DNA of 6,817 bases from Rhodocyclaceae bacterium. Lineage in GTDB: Bacteria; Pseudomonadota; Gammaproteobacteria; Burkholderiales; Rhodocyclaceae. The notes under the pieces were generated by a model, which made no database searches, was not told the DNA's origin, and worked only from the letters and a program-made list of their open reading frames with translations. The position numbers and the translations under genes are program-made. How positions within the stretch are numbered: position 1 is the stretch's first letter; every line of letters begins with the position of its first letter. The DNA is taken from assembly GCA_025361105.1 (NCBI GenBank), contig JANYAW010000221.1:1-6817 (forward strand). The letters run 5' to 3'. Positions 6,348-6,817 of this stretch are shown here, piece by piece.

Positions 6348-6817
6348 TTTTCGGCCGGTAAAGTAAAACGAAATGTGGTGCCACCGTGGACATTTCCGCC
6401 CGCAGTCAATCTACCGCCGTGCGCTTCAATGATGGAGCGGCATATCGCCAAACCCAACCCGAGGCCGTCTTGTTTGGTGGTAAAAAACGGTGAGAAAATT
6501 TGATGCAATTCGCGTTTGGAAATACCCGGCCCGCGATCTGAAACGCTGACTTCGACCCAGCGCCGCTGATCCCATTTGGTGGTGACTTCGAGCATGCGCT
6601 CACCGACCGGCGTTTCACTCATCGACTCAATACCATTTTTGAGCAAGTTGAGCATCACTTGGGTGATTTCCAGCGGATCGACTTTGAGCGTGGGCAAGCT
6701 ATCACTCAATGCCAGTTGCATCGTCACACCCAGTTGCCGTCTTTCAAAATCAAGAAAACCTATCATCTCTTCAACGATGGCATTGATTTGTGTAGGCACG
6801 CTGGCAGGCTCGGCGCG
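6344..6817 (-). CDS. Sensor histidine kinase, C-terminal part (ATP-binding domain)
   Basis: The frame is open to the window edge, giving the last 157 residues of a kinase whose sensor domain and phospho-accepting histidine lie outside. The HATPase domain is complete in its motifs, counting from the first visible residue: N-box QVMLNLLKNGIES (53-65), G1 box SDRGPGIS (93-100), F box IFSPFF (107-112), G2 box GLGLGLA (118-124) and the terminal GGTTFRFTLP (145-154). The F and G2 boxes are those of the FixL/NtrB/TodS type. The first recognisable start inside the window, a GTG at 6799, is not real, because homologous sequence precedes it. Its TGA overlaps the regulator ATG, so the two are cotranscribed and probably cognate. 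What it senses cannot be told from this fragment. Confidence 0.93.
   Translation of the reverse strand, partial: RAEPASVPTQINAIVEEMIGFLDFERRQLGVTMQLALSDSLPTLKVDPLEITQVMLNLLKNGIESMSETPVGERMLEVTTKWDQRRWVEVSVSDRGPGISKRELHQIFSPFFTTKQDGLGLGLAICRSIIEAHGGRLTAGGNVHGGTTFRFTLPAEK

Noticed and set aside
6797..6799. GTG at 6799 as start of the histidine kinase
   Set aside because: The frame continues open to the window edge and a kinase lacking its phospho-accepting histidine domain would be non-functional, so the gene is simply cut by the window.

Overview
The window reads almost entirely on the minus strand, from high to low coordinates. It holds a two-component regulatory pair followed by the first four genes of a ketone (acetophenone-type) carboxylase operon. 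Base composition is mid-range, by eye a little over 50% G+C. Genes are tightly packed with ATGA overlaps and GGAG-type ribosome sites. The proteins resemble those of Gram-negative aromatic and ketone degraders. A proteobacterium, probably betaproteobacterial (Azoarcus/Aromatoleum-like lifestyle), is my best inference; no rRNA or other taxonomic marker is present.

Layout in transcription order. At 6817-6344 lies the ATP-binding C-terminus of a sensor histidine kinase, cut by the window edge. It overlaps by 4 bp a FixJ/StyR/TodT-type response regulator (6347-5697) with a receiver domain and a LuxR-type helix-turn-helix. Then comes a 251-bp non-coding gap (5696-5446). It holds a 30-bp tandem repeat array with nested dyads, a GGGTTAACCC palindrome beside a second dyad, a plausible sigma70-type promoter, and GTGA/TCAC dyads that overlap an FNR-like box just before the next start codon. 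The carboxylase genes follow: a 646-aa hydantoinase-A-like subunit (5445-3505), a 148-aa zinc-ribbon subunit with a histidine-rich tail (3508-3062), a second hydantoinase-A-like subunit of 730 aa (3060-868), and the N-terminal 274 residues of a hydantoinase-B-like subunit (823-1, continuing past the window edge).

Two HyuA paralogues, one small CxxC subunit and one HyuB subunit, in the order A-small-A-B, is the arrangement of acetophenone carboxylase (apcABCD of Aromatoleum aromaticum). Acetone carboxylase has only one HyuA, one HyuB and one small subunit. In the known enzyme the HyuA-like subunits use ATP to activate ketone enol and bicarbonate, and the carboxylated product is a beta-keto acid. 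A fifth subunit gene (apcE) and a beta-ketoacyl-CoA ligase gene would be expected just beyond coordinate 1. The two-component pair is placed to sense the ketone or a precursor and to switch on the operon through sites in the 251-bp gap. The exact ketone cannot be read from the sequence.
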